Below the pieces are notes generated by a model. It saw only the letters and a list, made by a program, of their open reading frames with translations, did not search any database and was not told the DNA's origin. Source: Oscillospiraceae bacterium (GTDB taxonomy: Bacteria; Bacillota; Clostridia; Oscillospirales; Ruminococcaceae). From it: DNA of 64,000 nt. Each line of letters opens with the position of its first letter. The first letter of the stretch is position 1. The position numbers and the translations under genes are program-made. The stretch covers positions 1-64,000 of the forward strand of contig JAQXHC010000035.1 of the NCBI GenBank assembly GCA_029007035.1, written 5' to 3'. Shown piece by piece: positions 9,055-19,500 of the stretch.

Positions 9055-10116
9055 TTGATACAGACAGAGGATATGGAATTTGCCCCGCGGGTTATCTCTC
9101 CGGAGGTTTCGGAGGAGGACTGCGAAATCGAGGTGAGCCTGCGTCCGCAGACTCTCCACGAATATATAGGTCAGGAAAAGGTCAAGGAAAATCTTGCAAT
9201 TTATATAGAAGCCGCCAAGCGCCGCGGCGAACCTCTCGACCATGTTCTGCTCTACGGCCCTCCGGGACTTGGCAAAACCACGCTTTCGGGAATTATTGCC
9301 CACGAGCTTGGGGTCAATCTGCGAATCACCACAGGGCCTGCCATTGAAAAGCCGGGCGACCTTGTCTCGCTTCTTACGAGCCTTTCGGATAATGACGTGC
9401 TCTTTATCGACGAAATACACCGGCTTTCCCGTGCCGTTGAGGAAATCCTCTATCCGGCAATGGAGGACAGGGTTATCGACATAATTATCGGAAAAGGTCC
9501 TTCGGCGCGTTCAATAAGAATGGATCTGAAGCCGTTTACTCTTATCGGAGCAACTACCCGTGCAGGTCAGCTTTCTGCTCCGCTCCGTGACAGATTCGGA
9601 GTTATCCAGCGGCTGGAGCTCTACTCTCCGGAACAGCTTACCGATATCGTAAGACGCAGCAGCATGATTCTCGGAATCCCCTGCACCCGTGACGGTGCTT
9701 CGGAAATCGCAGGCAGATCCCGCGGAACTCCGCGTATCGCCAACAGACTGCTTAAAAGAGTCCGTGATTTTGCCGATGTTATGGGAAACGGCGAGATTAC
9801 AAAGGAAATTGCAAATATTGCCCTGAGCCGTCAGGAAATCGACGAGCTCGGACTCGACAGTCTCGACAGACGGATGCTTGATATGATAATCAAAGGCTAC
9901 GGCGGAGGTCCGGTCGGACTTGAAACTCTCGCTTCGGCTATCGGAGAAGAATCAGTCACTCTTGAGGATGTGTGCGAGCCATTCCTGATGCAGCTGGGCT
10001 TCCTTGGCAGAACCCCCAGGGGAAGATGCGCCACAAAGCTTGCCTACGAACATCTCGGCTATAAGTTTACCGACACTCCGGACAGCACGGCTGATGACGG
10101 TCAGCTTACGCTATGA
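9055..10116 (+). CDS. ruvB: Holliday junction branch migration DNA helicase RuvB
   Basis: [59 protein letters not shown]. Confidence 0.98.
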   Translation: MIQTEDMEFAPRVISPEVSEEDCEIEVSLRPQTLHEYIGQEKVKENLAIYIEAAKRRGEPLDHVLLYGPPGLGKTTLSGIIAHELGVNLRITTGPAIEKPGDLVSLLTSLSDNDVLFIDEIHRLSRAVEEILYPAMEDRVIDIIIGKGPSARSIRMDLKPFTLIGATTRAGQLSAPLRDRFGVIQRLELYSPEQLTDIVRRSSMILGIPCTRDGASEIAGRSRGTPRIANRLLKRVRDFADVMGNGEITKEIANIALSRQEIDELGLDSLDRRMLDMIIKGYGGGPVGLETLASAIGEESVTLEDVCEPFLMQLGFLGRTPRGRCATKLAYEHLGYKFTDTPDSTADDGQLTL

Positions 10117-10628
10117 GTCTGAAAAAACGTAATCTTTTACGAAACAGAGCCGCGGAGAAAACTATTCCCTGCGGCATGATCTGCGGTCAGGGAACGGGAA
10201 TTGTTTCGGGAATGAAATACGGTCTCTGCGGAATGAACTTCAACGGCTGCGAGTGCATTGCGGTTTACAATGCACTGCTGTTCCTGAACCGTCCGAAACC
10301 GCTCAGCTTAGTTGTTTTATGTATGGAACGGTATAAAATGCTTTTCGGGATTTTCGGCGGTAATCCGTTCGGAATCGCAAAGGCGCTCGGCAGACTCGGC
10401 GAAAATGCCGTACGCACCGATAACTTCATGCAGAACGGCGGATATATTCTCAGCTTCTGGACGAAAAAACCGTTCCTGTCATCGCTCCACACTGTTTTTA
10501 TTATTAAAAGGGACATCGGGATTACGGTTTTCAACCGATACAATAATTCCTCCGCGCCCTCCGACTATGCCTCCGTTGAGGATATGCTCGGAAAAAGACG
10601 GCTTATCATCGCTTATCGGGTGGGATGA
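10113..10628 (+). CDS. small protein of unknown function, possible papain/C39-like fold
   Basis: ATG overlaps ruvB stop (4-nt overlap); [15 protein letters not shown] ... LHTVFIIK ... VFNRYN gives a Cys/His/Asn order. Confidence 0.6.
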   Translation: MSLKKRNLLRNRAAEKTIPCGMICGQGTGIVSGMKYGLCGMNFNGCECIAVYNALLFLNRPKPLSLVVLCMERYKMLFGIFGGNPFGIAKALGRLGENAVRTDNFMQNGGYILSFWTKKPFLSSLHTVFIIKRDIGITVFNRYNNSSAPSDYASVEDMLGKRRLIIAYRVG

Positions 10629-10650
10629 TCTCACTGTTATTATATTTTCG

Positions 10651-10830
10651 TTAAGGCAGTACCACATAATTATCATTGTACGGATATAAGGTTATAATTC
10701 GCGCCGGATTGCATAAAATCATTAAGGCATAACAATGTATGCAGAGAGATTTTTGTGTAACACAGCGGAAAAAGCTGCAGACAGACCTGCGGCAGGCACA
10801 GCATTTTTTAACTGTCCGGTATTGCCTTAA
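10651..10830. repeat. MITE/REP-like element copy A (ttaaggcagtacc ... ggtattgccttaa)
   Basis: Terminal inverted repeats 12/13 matched, 180 bp, intergenic; right end ctgtccggtattgcctta identical to copy F. Confidence 0.65.
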
Positions 10831-10858
10831 ACACACAAGTAGAAAGGACTTTTTTATT

Positions 10859-12211
10859 ATGGGAAGACTGTTCGGCACCGACGGTGCAAGGGGAATTGCT
10901 GTTACCGAGCTTACATGTGAGCTTGCAATGCAGATCGGCAGAGCCGCCGCTCTTGTACTCACGAAAAAAACAAGCCATAAAGCTAAAATACTGATCGGAA
11001 AGGATACGAGAATTTCTTCGGATATTCTTGAATCTGCTCTCTGCGCAGGTATCTGCTCAGTCGGCGCGGACGCTGAAATTCTCGGAGTCGTACCCACTCC
11101 CGCAGTCGCTTTCCTCGTTAAGGAACGCAATGCTGACGCGGGCGTTATGATTTCCGCATCGCACAACAGCGTCGAATTCAATGGCATCAAGCTTTTCTCA
11201 TCAACCGGCTATAAGCTCAGCGATGAAATTGAGGAAGAAATCGAAGCGCTTATTCTTGATAATCCCGGGGATATTACTCTTAAATCCCACACCGAGGTCG
11301 GCAGAATAACACACAGTGACACGGCTGTAAACGACTACATAGACCATGTATGCTCCTCAATAGATACAGACCTGTCGGGACTTAAAGTCGCTCTCGACTG
11401 CGCAAACGGAAGTTCATCGGCTACGGCAGAAAAACTTTTCACACGTCTTGGTGCCGAGGTCATGCTTCTGAGCAGCGAGCCTGACGGTACAAATATCAAC
11501 CTTAACTGCGGAAGCACTCACATTGATAATCTTATGGCGTTTGTTGTCGATAACGGCTGTGACTGCGGACTCGCATTCGACGGCGATGCCGACAGATGCC
11601 TTGCAGTTGACGAAAACGGAGAGCTTGTGGACGGTGATAAGCTTATCGCTATCTGCGCAAAAGCTTACAAAGAACAGGGCAGACTCAAAAACAATGCCGC
11701 TGTCGTTACCGTTATGACCAATCTCGGATTCAGATATTTCGCGAAAGACAACGGCATCGACACAATTACAGCAGGCGTCGGCGACCGCTATGTCCTTGAA
11801 AAAATGCTTGAGGGTGGCTACAATATCGGCGGCGAACAGAGCGGACATATCATTTTCCTTGATGACGCGACAACAGGCGATGGTCAGCTTTCAGGCGCGA
11901 GAGTCCTTGAAATCCTAAAGAACTCGGGCGGAAAAATGAGCGAGCTTGCCGATGTTATGTATAAATTCCCGCAGGTTATGATAAACGTACGAATCACCCC
12001 CAGGGATAAGGAAGTATGGAAAAACGACAGCGTTATCACTGACCTTATTGAAAAACATGAGCAGACTCTTGGCGAGTCGGGCAGAATACTTGTACGTGAA
12101 AGCGGTACGGAACCGCTTATCCGCGTTATGATTGAGGGTAAGGATTTCTCGCAGATCAACGATATGGCAGTTGAGATCGCCGAAACAATCAAATCAAGAT
12201 GCGCTAAGTAA
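10859..12211 (+). CDS. glmM: phosphoglucosamine mutase
   Basis: MGRLFGTDGARGIA, GVMISASHNSVEFNGIKLF, AFDGDADRCLAVDENG, GGEQSGHIIF, VRESGTEPLIRVMIEG. Confidence 0.97.
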   Translation: MGRLFGTDGARGIAVTELTCELAMQIGRAAALVLTKKTSHKAKILIGKDTRISSDILESALCAGICSVGADAEILGVVPTPAVAFLVKERNADAGVMISASHNSVEFNGIKLFSSTGYKLSDEIEEEIEALILDNPGDITLKSHTEVGRITHSDTAVNDYIDHVCSSIDTDLSGLKVALDCANGSSSATAEKLFTRLGAEVMLLSSEPDGTNINLNCGSTHIDNLMAFVVDNGCDCGLAFDGDADRCLAVDENGELVDGDKLIAICAKAYKEQGRLKNNAAVVTVMTNLGFRYFAKDNGIDTITAGVGDRYVLEKMLEGGYNIGGEQSGHIIFLDDATTGDGQLSGARVLEILKNSGGKMSELADVMYKFPQVMINVRITPRDKEVWKNDSVITDLIEKHEQTLGESGRILVRESGTEPLIRVMIEGKDFSQINDMAVEIAETIKSRCAK

Positions 12212-12292
12212 TTATACAGCGCTGTACAATGAATGTCAGACGGCTTTGTGCCCACTGAATAATATGAAACAAGCATAAATGCAGTATCGTCC

Positions 12293-12380
12293 TAAGGCAG
12301 CACCGCACAAAGCTTGCCGTTCGGTTTTGTACCGAATCTGCCCGCATCTTCGGCATAAGCTCTGCGCGGTATTGCCTTAA
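12293..12380. repeat. MITE/REP-like element copy B (taaggcagcaccgcacaaagc ... gctctgcgcggtattgccttaa)
   Basis: 88-bp imperfect palindrome between glmM and the downstream methyltransferase; internal hairpin ttcggttttgtaccgaa. Confidence 0.7.
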
Positions 12381-12397
12381 AAATCCTCTGAGGAGAA

Positions 12398-13267
12398 TTG
12401 AATTTGAGAACAGCAGAAAACTGGAAAGACTATAAAATAATAGATACCTCCGACGGCGAAAAGCTTGAAATATGGGGAGGTATCAGCCTTGTGCGCCCGG
12501 ATCCGCAAATCATCTGGAAAACCGACCGCCGCAGCCCTCTCTGGAACAGCGCGGACGGTCACTATCACCGCTCACAGTCGGGTGGAGGTCAGTGGGAATT
12601 CAGCCGGAAGCTTCCGCAGTCGTGGAATATCATCTACCGCGGACTTACTTTTAACATTCGTCCCACAGGCTTCAAGCACACGGGACTTTTTCCCGAACAG
12701 GCGGTAAACTGGGACTTCATGGACGAAAAAATCAGAAATGCGGGACGCGAAATCAGCGTGCTGAATCTTTTTGCGTACACAGGAGGAGCCACTCTTGCCT
12801 GTGCAGCGGCAGGTGCTTCGGTATGTCACGTTGACGCTTCAAAAGGAATGGTTCAGTGGGCGAGAGACAATGCATCCGCCTCGGGACTTTCCGATAAGCC
12901 CATACGCTGGATCGTGGACGACTGCGAAAAATTCATTTCCCGTGAGATCCGCCGCGGCAGACGCTATGATGCGGTTATCATGGATCCGCCCAGTTATGGC
13001 AGAGGTCCCGGAGGCGAGGTCTGGAAGCTCGAAAACTGTGTCTATGACCTTGTCAGACTCTGCGCCGGAGTTATGTCGGACAATCCCCTGTTTTTCCTTA
13101 TAAACAGCTACACTGCGGGGCTTTCTCCGTCGGTTATGGGATACATTCTCGGCTCGGTCATGAAAGAAAAATTCGGCGGCAGAGTCAGCTTCGATGAAAT
13201 CGGACTTCCCGTAGAATCCACAGGAATGGTACTGCCCTGCGGCTCGACGGCAATATGGGAAAAATAA
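12398..13267 (+). CDS. class I SAM-dependent methyltransferase (RlmI-like)
   Basis: GFKHTGLFPEQAVNWDFM, VLNLFAYTGGATLACAAAGASVCHVDASKGMVQWARDN, VIMDPPSYGRGPGGEVWKLE; TTG start. Confidence 0.9.
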   Translation: MNLRTAENWKDYKIIDTSDGEKLEIWGGISLVRPDPQIIWKTDRRSPLWNSADGHYHRSQSGGGQWEFSRKLPQSWNIIYRGLTFNIRPTGFKHTGLFPEQAVNWDFMDEKIRNAGREISVLNLFAYTGGATLACAAAGASVCHVDASKGMVQWARDNASASGLSDKPIRWIVDDCEKFISREIRRGRRYDAVIMDPPSYGRGPGGEVWKLENCVYDLVRLCAGVMSDNPLFFLINSYTAGLSPSVMGYILGSVMKEKFGGRVSFDEIGLPVESTGMVLPCGSTAIWEK

Positions 13268-13278
13268 CAGGAGCTTAA

Positions 13279-14142
13279 ATGGAAGATATTATTATAACCG
13301 AAAATCTTTTTTTCAGATACGAAAATGCCGGCACGGAAAACGATGAGCCTCAGTCCGGATACGTGCTGAAAAACGTGAATATCCGCATACACGAGGGGGA
13401 GTTTGTCGCCGTACTGGGTCACAACGGTTCGGGAAAATCAACCCTTGCCAAGCATCTGAACGGTATTCTTGTTCCAACATCGGGCAAAGTCATTGTGGAC
13501 GGCATCGATACCTCCGACGACAGCAGGCTCTTTGAGCTTCGTCAGCGCGCAGGTATGGTATTTCAGAATCCCGACAACCAGATCGTCTCGTCGATCGTCG
13601 AGGAGGACGTTGCTTTCGCCCTTGAAAATCTCGGCGTACCCTATGAGGAAATGCGTAAACGAGTCGACGATGCACTGAAAGCAGTTAATATGTACGACTA
13701 CCGTATGCACTCGCCGAACCAGCTGTCGGGCGGTCAGAAACAGCGCGTAGCCATTGCAGGCATTATCGCAATGCGTCCGAAATGTATTATCCTCGATGAA
13801 CCGACGGCTATGCTCGATCCGCAGGGCCGCAGGGAGGTCATGGCTACAATCAGGCGCATGAACAGCGAATTCGGCATTACAATTATTCTCATAACCCACT
13901 ATATGGACGAGGCTGCACAGTGTGACAGAATTATCGTTATGGACAAAGGAACAACCGTCCTCGACGGCGAGCCGAGAAAGGTTCTCTCTCATGTTGAAAA
14001 TCTCAAGGCAATCGGTCTGGATGTTCCTCAGGTCACCGAGCTTGCATGGGAACTCAGAAAAGCCGGATTCGATGTTCCTCCCGAGATTATCACCGAGGAG
14101 GAATGCGCCGCGGCGATCGAGAAGCTTTTCGGCATACAATAA
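13279..14142 (+). CDS. ecfA1: energy-coupling factor transporter ATPase
   Basis: [83 protein letters not shown]. Confidence 0.95.
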   Translation: MEDIIITENLFFRYENAGTENDEPQSGYVLKNVNIRIHEGEFVAVLGHNGSGKSTLAKHLNGILVPTSGKVIVDGIDTSDDSRLFELRQRAGMVFQNPDNQIVSSIVEEDVAFALENLGVPYEEMRKRVDDALKAVNMYDYRMHSPNQLSGGQKQRVAIAGIIAMRPKCIILDEPTAMLDPQGRREVMATIRRMNSEFGITIILITHYMDEAAQCDRIIVMDKGTTVLDGEPRKVLSHVENLKAIGLDVPQVTELAWELRKAGFDVPPEIITEEECAAAIEKLFGIQ

Positions 14143-14167
14143 TAATTACAGGCAGGGAGATGTGAGA

Positions 14168-15031
14168 TTGGCTATCCTTAAAACTGAAGACCTGACATAT
14201 ATCTACAGTCCGGGCACGCCCTTTGAGAAAACTGCAATCGACCATGTAAACCTCGAAATAAACGAGGGTGAACTGATCGGAGTTATGGGGCACACAGGCT
14301 CGGGCAAATCTACGCTTATCCAGCACTTCAACGGACTGCTCCGTCCCACCTCGGGCAGGGTTCTCCTCGACGGAAAGGACATCTGGGAGGACAAGACGAA
14401 AATCCGCGATGTGCGTTTCCGTGTGGGACTTGTTTTTCAGTATCCGGAATATCAGATTTTCGAGGAAACCGTTTATAAGGACATCGCTTTCGGTCCGAAG
14501 AATATGGGACTGGGCGACGATGAAATAAAGAGGAGAGTCTATGAAACCGCTCATGACATCGGTCTCAGGGAAGAGCTTCTCGAACGCTCACCCTTTGAGC
14601 TTTCAGGCGGACAGAAGCGCAGAGTTGCTATCGCCGGCGTTATGGCTATGGAGCCGCGGGTTCTGATTCTGGACGAGCCTACCGCAGGTCTCGACCCGGC
14701 AGGCAGAGACAAAATTCTCGGACATATCAAAAAGTACCACGAGAGGACAAAGAACACCATCCTCATCGTTTCCCACAGTATGGAGGATATTGCAGGCTTC
14801 GCCGACAAGATTCTCGTTATGAACAAGGCAAAGCTGTTCTGCTATGATGATACGGTAAAGGTGTTCAGCCGCGCCGAAGAAATCTCGGCAATCGGACTGG
14901 ACGTTCCGCAGATTACAAAAGTTTTCGGACGGCTGAAAAAGGACGGTCTCGACTTCGGCAAGGAAGTCTACACCGTAGGCTATGCAAAAGAGCTTCTGAT
15001 TAAAAAGCTCCGCGAAAGGGAGGGCTGCTGA
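14168..15031 (+). CDS. ecfA2: energy-coupling factor transporter ATPase
   Basis: TTG start after AGGGAGA; GHTGSGKSTLIQHFNGLLRPTSG, LVFQYPEYQIFEETVYKDIAFGPKNMGL, LSGGQKRRVAIAGVMAMEPRVLILDEPTAGLDPAGR. Confidence 0.95.
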   Translation: MAILKTEDLTYIYSPGTPFEKTAIDHVNLEINEGELIGVMGHTGSGKSTLIQHFNGLLRPTSGRVLLDGKDIWEDKTKIRDVRFRVGLVFQYPEYQIFEETVYKDIAFGPKNMGLGDDEIKRRVYETAHDIGLREELLERSPFELSGGQKRRVAIAGVMAMEPRVLILDEPTAGLDPAGRDKILGHIKKYHERTKNTILIVSHSMEDIAGFADKILVMNKAKLFCYDDTVKVFSRAEEISAIGLDVPQITKVFGRLKKDGLDFGKEVYTVGYAKELLIKKLREREGC

Positions 15032-15032
15032 A

Positions 15033-15842
15033 TTGCTGAAGGATATTACAATCGGTCAGTACTTTCCCGGAAACAGTGTGATTCACCGTCTTGACCCGAG
15101 ATTCAAGATCGTTATAACGCTGCTCTACATCGTAATGCTGTTTATCGGCGATTCGATGTGGTGTCTGATGGTGGGAGCGGTTTTCACTGTTTTTGCGGTT
15201 CTGCTGTCGAAAATCCCTCCAAAAATGTTCTGGAAAAGCACCAGACCGCTGCTTCCTTTCCTGCTTATCACCGCCGTGCTGAACCTTATGTTCGTCAGCA
15301 GCGGAGAGGTATATTTCAAATGGGCTTTTATTAAAATTACGTCCGGCGGCGTAAATATAAGCGTATTCATGATTGTACGAATCGTTCTGCTTATTTCTGG
15401 CAGCTCGCTGCTGACCTACACAACGTCCCCGATTACGCTTACCGATGCTGTGGAACGTCTTCTTTCGCCGCTGAAAAAACTGAAATTTCCCGTTCACGAG
15501 CTTGCAATGATGATGTCGATTGCACTCCGCTTCATTCCTACGCTGATAGAGGAAACGGACAAGATCATGTCGGCTCAGAAGGCAAGAGGCGCGGAAATCG
15601 ACAGCGGAAGCTTTATGACGAGAGTAAAAAATATGGTTTCAATCATGGTCCCGCTGTTTATCTCGGCATTCAGACGTGCCGACGAGCTTGCTACGGCTAT
15701 GGAATGCCGCTGCTATAACGGCGGTGAAGGCAGAACAAAGCTCCGCCGTCTGAAATCTTCATACCGCGATTATATTGCTCTTTTCACGGTTATTCTCTTT
15801 ATTGCGGCAGCAATTGCCGTTGACAAAATAGTCGCATCATAA
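15033..15842 (+). CDS. ecfT: energy-coupling factor transporter transmembrane protein
   Basis: ITIGQYFPGNSVIHRLDPRFKIVITLLYI ... MMMSIALRFIPTLIEETDKIMSAQKARGAE. Confidence 0.95.
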   Translation: MLKDITIGQYFPGNSVIHRLDPRFKIVITLLYIVMLFIGDSMWCLMVGAVFTVFAVLLSKIPPKMFWKSTRPLLPFLLITAVLNLMFVSSGEVYFKWAFIKITSGGVNISVFMIVRIVLLISGSSLLTYTTSPITLTDAVERLLSPLKKLKFPVHELAMMMSIALRFIPTLIEETDKIMSAQKARGAEIDSGSFMTRVKNMVSIMVPLFISAFRRADELATAMECRCYNGGEGRTKLRRLKSSYRDYIALFTVILFIAAAIAVDKIVAS

Positions 15843-15861
15843 TGATTTAGAGAGGTTTAAC

Positions 15862-18732
15862 ATGAACAAAAATCAAACAAAAGCCAATAAAAGCATGACA
15901 TTAAAAAAAGCGCAGAGGAATCTTAAAAAATTCCGGAAAAGCGGCTTTTACCGGGTTATGTACGAAAAGGGAGTTTTCTATTTCCTGCTTTCGTTCATTA
16001 TTCCTGCGGTTATCATGACACTTGCATTCAAAAAAAATGGAATTCATCCGTTCGGTGATAATCAGATGCTGGTTGTCGATCTGTGGCATCAGTATTTCCC
16101 GTTCTTTAAGGTAGTGCGTGAAAAACTGATGAGTGGCGGATCGTTCCTTTATTCATGGAGCAACGGACTGGGAACAAACTTCCTGTCGCTGATCTCCTAT
16201 TATGCGGCAAGTCCGCTTAACTGGATCTCAGTATTTTTCAAGGACGAGAATATCCGCGATGCGCTGACCTTTATCCTCATAGCAAAAATCGGCTTCAGCG
16301 GCGCATTTTTCAGCTGTTTCCTCAGATATACATTCAAGCGCAGGGACATTTCGATCTGCATCTTCTCGACTCTTTTTGCTCTTTGCAGCTATATGCTTGG
16401 ATACTACTGGAACGTAATGTGGTTTGATACGGTTGCTCTTTTCCCTCTCGTTATGATGGGAGTTGTAGCTATCTGCCGCGAAAAGAAATGGCTTACCTTT
16501 ACGATCGCCCTTGCCGTTTCACTGGCGGCCAACTACTATATTGCATATTTTACGTGCATTTTCACCGTGTTTATGTTTGCGGCTATGCTTATTCTCAACG
16601 CCAAAGGCTTCAAGGACGCTCTTATTAAATTATGGATTATGGCGCGTTCAGCAGTGCTCGGAATCGCACTTGCAGGCTTTATGCTCCTGCCGGCATATTT
16701 CGGATTACAGATGACCTACAGCGTTAACAATACATTTCCCACAGAAATGACATGGTATGAATCTTGGACGGACATTTTTGCAAACCTTATTTCTTACAGT
16801 GAGCCTGCAATGAAAGAGGGTCTGCCGAACTTTGCCTGCGGTATGCTGGCGATAATTCTGTTCGGCGTTTTCCTGTTCTCGGGCGGAATCAAAATCCGTG
16901 AAAAAATCTCGGTCCTTCTGGGACTTGCAATTATTGCAGTCAGCTGCAATATGAATATACTGAACTACATCTGGCACGGCTTCCACTTCACAAACATGAT
17001 TCCATACCGATTTGCGTTCATTTTCTCGTTTATTCTTCTTGCCGCGGCATATCGCGCATATGACGTGATTCTCACGAACGGAATAAAGATATATCAGATT
17101 ATAGCCATGTTTGCGTTTACATGGGTGGTTTTCTACCTCAACTATGCAAAGGCTGCCGCAACCGACGACGGTTTCAAGATGACCGAGCCAATCAAAAATT
17201 CGCTTATCATCACAGGCGCTTTCATTCTGATTTTTATTGCGGTTAAGGTTTATCCGTTTACAAACAAAAATGTCCGCAACGCTGTTCTGAGTATTTGCAT
17301 CGGAGCGGCAGTAATCACCGAATGCAGCAGCAATGCCGTTATCGGCGTTAAAAAGGTTGGAAGCTCCAGCTACAACGGCTATCTTACACGCTATGACGAG
17401 GCCCAGATTTTGCTTGACAAGGCGCGCGAAAACGAAACAACTCCTTTCTTCAGAACCGAAATGACAAAGACGTGGACTCTGAATGACAGCTCACTTTACG
17501 GCTATTACGGACTTTCACAGTTCTCTTCGGCAGCTAATGTTTCGGTTACGCGCTTTGCGAGAAAGCTCGGACTATACGCCTCCGAAGCCGGCAACAGATA
17601 TTATTACCGCATCTCGACCCCGATTGTTAATTCGATGCTCGGCTTCCGCTACATCATAAGCAAGGACGGCGCACTTAACAGCGAGGAGATGGCTCTCAGC
17701 GAATTTGCAAACGAAAACGGCGTTTATATGTATTCAAACAACTATCCGCTTTCAATCGGATTCATGGCTGATAAGGGAATTCTCGAAATGCCCGAAAACG
17801 CTCTCAGCGATCCGTTCGCCTATCAGAATACCCTGTTCAGACTCGCATCGGGAATCGACAAGGACTGCTTCACACCTCAGCCCGTTGCCCTCGCCGACTA
17901 CGGGGAGAACATCACCGTAAACAAGCAGAGCTACGGCAAATACACGTTCTCACGTACCGGCGATACCAAAGGCTCAGCTTCGGTATACTACACATATGAC
18001 GGCGTTGCAGGCTCATATCTTTACGGCTATTCTTCTGCATACGGATGCAGTAAAATCGACGTCACCTGCGATAACAATATTGTGGACAGCAATATCGCTA
18101 TTGATGATTATCCGATCGTATTCCCAATGGGTAACGGTCAGGAAGGCACTCAAACCACTGTTGAGATCAAAACAAAGGAAGATCAGGCTTCCGGAAATTA
18201 TGATTTGAAGGTTTACGCTCTCAATCAGGAAGTTTTCGAGAGCGAATACAGCTCACTTGCCGATGAACAGCTTGAAATCACCGAATTCAGTGATACGAAA
18301 ATCGTCGGAAACGTAAATGCACTCAAGGACGGAGTTATGTTTTTCTCTATTCCTTACGAAAAAGGCTGGAGCGTGTTTGTAGACGGCGAAAAGGTCGAAT
18401 CTATCAAGCTTGCAGGCGCGATGCTTGGCGCAGAAATACCGTCGGGAAGCCACGAAATCACACTGAAATACGTTCCGGAGGGATTTGCCGCAGGCACTGC
18501 CGCATCGGCAGGAAGCCTTGTCATCTGCGGCGTTATTGCCTGCCTTGACAGACGCCGCCGCAAAAACGGTGTGCCGGAGGAAGCTGAAAAGCCCTCACCT
18601 GCTGCCAATGAGCCGGTAAAAATGACCGACCTCAAAGACAGTGATGAAAAGGATCTGTCAAACATCCCGGCAGCTGCGGACAATACGGACGCTCCGGATG
18701 AGAAAACGGACGGCTCAAATGAGAAATCTTAA
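15862..18732 (+). CDS. YfhO-family multi-pass membrane protein
   Basis: Many TM segments; DLWHQYFPFFKVVREKLMSGGSFLYSWSNGLGTNFLSLISYYAASPLN is the YfhO signature. Confidence 0.88.
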   Translation: MNKNQTKANKSMTLKKAQRNLKKFRKSGFYRVMYEKGVFYFLLSFIIPAVIMTLAFKKNGIHPFGDNQMLVVDLWHQYFPFFKVVREKLMSGGSFLYSWSNGLGTNFLSLISYYAASPLNWISVFFKDENIRDALTFILIAKIGFSGAFFSCFLRYTFKRRDISICIFSTLFALCSYMLGYYWNVMWFDTVALFPLVMMGVVAICREKKWLTFTIALAVSLAANYYIAYFTCIFTVFMFAAMLILNAKGFKDALIKLWIMARSAVLGIALAGFMLLPAYFGLQMTYSVNNTFPTEMTWYESWTDIFANLISYSEPAMKEGLPNFACGMLAIILFGVFLFSGGIKIREKISVLLGLAIIAVSCNMNILNYIWHGFHFTNMIPYRFAFIFSFILLAAAYRAYDVILTNGIKIYQIIAMFAFTWVVFYLNYAKAAATDDGFKMTEPIKNSLIITGAFILIFIAVKVYPFTNKNVRNAVLSICIGAAVITECSSNAVIGVKKVGSSSYNGYLTRYDEAQILLDKARENETTPFFRTEMTKTWTLNDSSLYGYYGLSQFSSAANVSVTRFARKLGLYASEAGNRYYYRISTPIVNSMLGFRYIISKDGALNSEEMALSEFANENGVYMYSNNYPLSIGFMADKGILEMPENALSDPFAYQNTLFRLASGIDKDCFTPQPVALADYGENITVNKQSYGKYTFSRTGDTKGSASVYYTYDGVAGSYLYGYSSAYGCSKIDVTCDNNIVDSNIAIDDYPIVFPMGNGQEGTQTTVEIKTKEDQASGNYDLKVYALNQEVFESEYSSLADEQLEITEFSDTKIVGNVNALKDGVMFFSIPYEKGWSVFVDGEKVESIKLAGAMLGAEIPSGSHEITLKYVPEGFAAGTAASAGSLVICGVIACLDRRRRKNGVPEEAEKPSPAANEPVKMTDLKDSDEKDLSNIPAAADNTDAPDEKTDGSNEKS

Positions 18733-19474
18733 AGTTTTCATAGCCTACCGCGGCACGAATTACCACGGATTTCAGCGTCAGAGCAATGCAGTTACGGTTC
18801 AGGAGATACTCGAACGATGCCTTTCAAAGGTACTCAACGAGCCTGTGACCGTAACAGGCTGCTCCCGCACAGATACGGGGGTGCATGCACGGCAGTTCTG
18901 CTTTAATGTCAGAACAAACAGTAAAATTTCGTGTCTCGGCTTCACAAGAGGCGTAAACGGCGAACTGCCCGACGATATTTCCATTCTGAGCTGCGAGGAC
19001 GCTGACGAAAGCTTTCACGCGCGGTTTGACTGCGTCGGAAAGGAATATGTTTATAAGCTCCATTGCAGCGAATCGAAAAATCCTTTTGCAACTGACCTTA
19101 TGTTACATTACCGCCGAAAACTGAACCTCGAAAAGGTAAGAAAAGCCGCTTCCTACTTCGTTGGAACTCATGATTTTGCATCTTTCTGTGCAGACTGCTC
19201 AAATGTTTCCACTACAGTAAGAACAATCTATTCTTTCAGAATAGAAAATTGTGGAGATACTGTGATAATGCTTGTAAAAGGCAACGGTTTTTTGTATAAT
19301 ATGATTAGGATTATGGTCGGCACCCTTCTTGATGTAAGCGAAGGCAAAATCAATGCGGACGATATTCCCTCAATTATTGCGGCTAAAAACCGTCTCTGCG
19401 CAGGCAGGACAGCGATGGCGCACGGACTATATCTCAACAGGGTTTTTTACACCCGGAATGAACTTACGGAATAG
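18719..19474 (+). CDS. truA: tRNA pseudouridine synthase A
   Basis: VFIAYRGTNYHGFQRQSNAVTVQEILE, GCSRTDTGVHARQFCFNV, FLYNMIRIMVGTLLDVSEGKI; start overlaps yfhO-like 3' end. Confidence 0.96.
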   Translation: MRNLKVFIAYRGTNYHGFQRQSNAVTVQEILERCLSKVLNEPVTVTGCSRTDTGVHARQFCFNVRTNSKISCLGFTRGVNGELPDDISILSCEDADESFHARFDCVGKEYVYKLHCSESKNPFATDLMLHYRRKLNLEKVRKAASYFVGTHDFASFCADCSNVSTTVRTIYSFRIENCGDTVIMLVKGNGFLYNMIRIMVGTLLDVSEGKINADDIPSIIAAKNRLCAGRTAMAHGLYLNRVFYTRNELTE

Positions 19475-19500
19475 ACTATCATTGAAAGGAGGCGCGGCAA

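Noticed and set aside
13438-14139. 233-aa minus-strand ORF opposite ecfA1
   Set aside because: Antisense to a strongly conserved ABC ATPase; composition is a by-product of codon bias.
13922-14167. N-terminal extension of the ecfA2 ORF
   Set aside because: Overlaps the ecfA1 3' end out of frame; a TTG at 14168 with AGGGAGA RBS begins the conserved ATPase.
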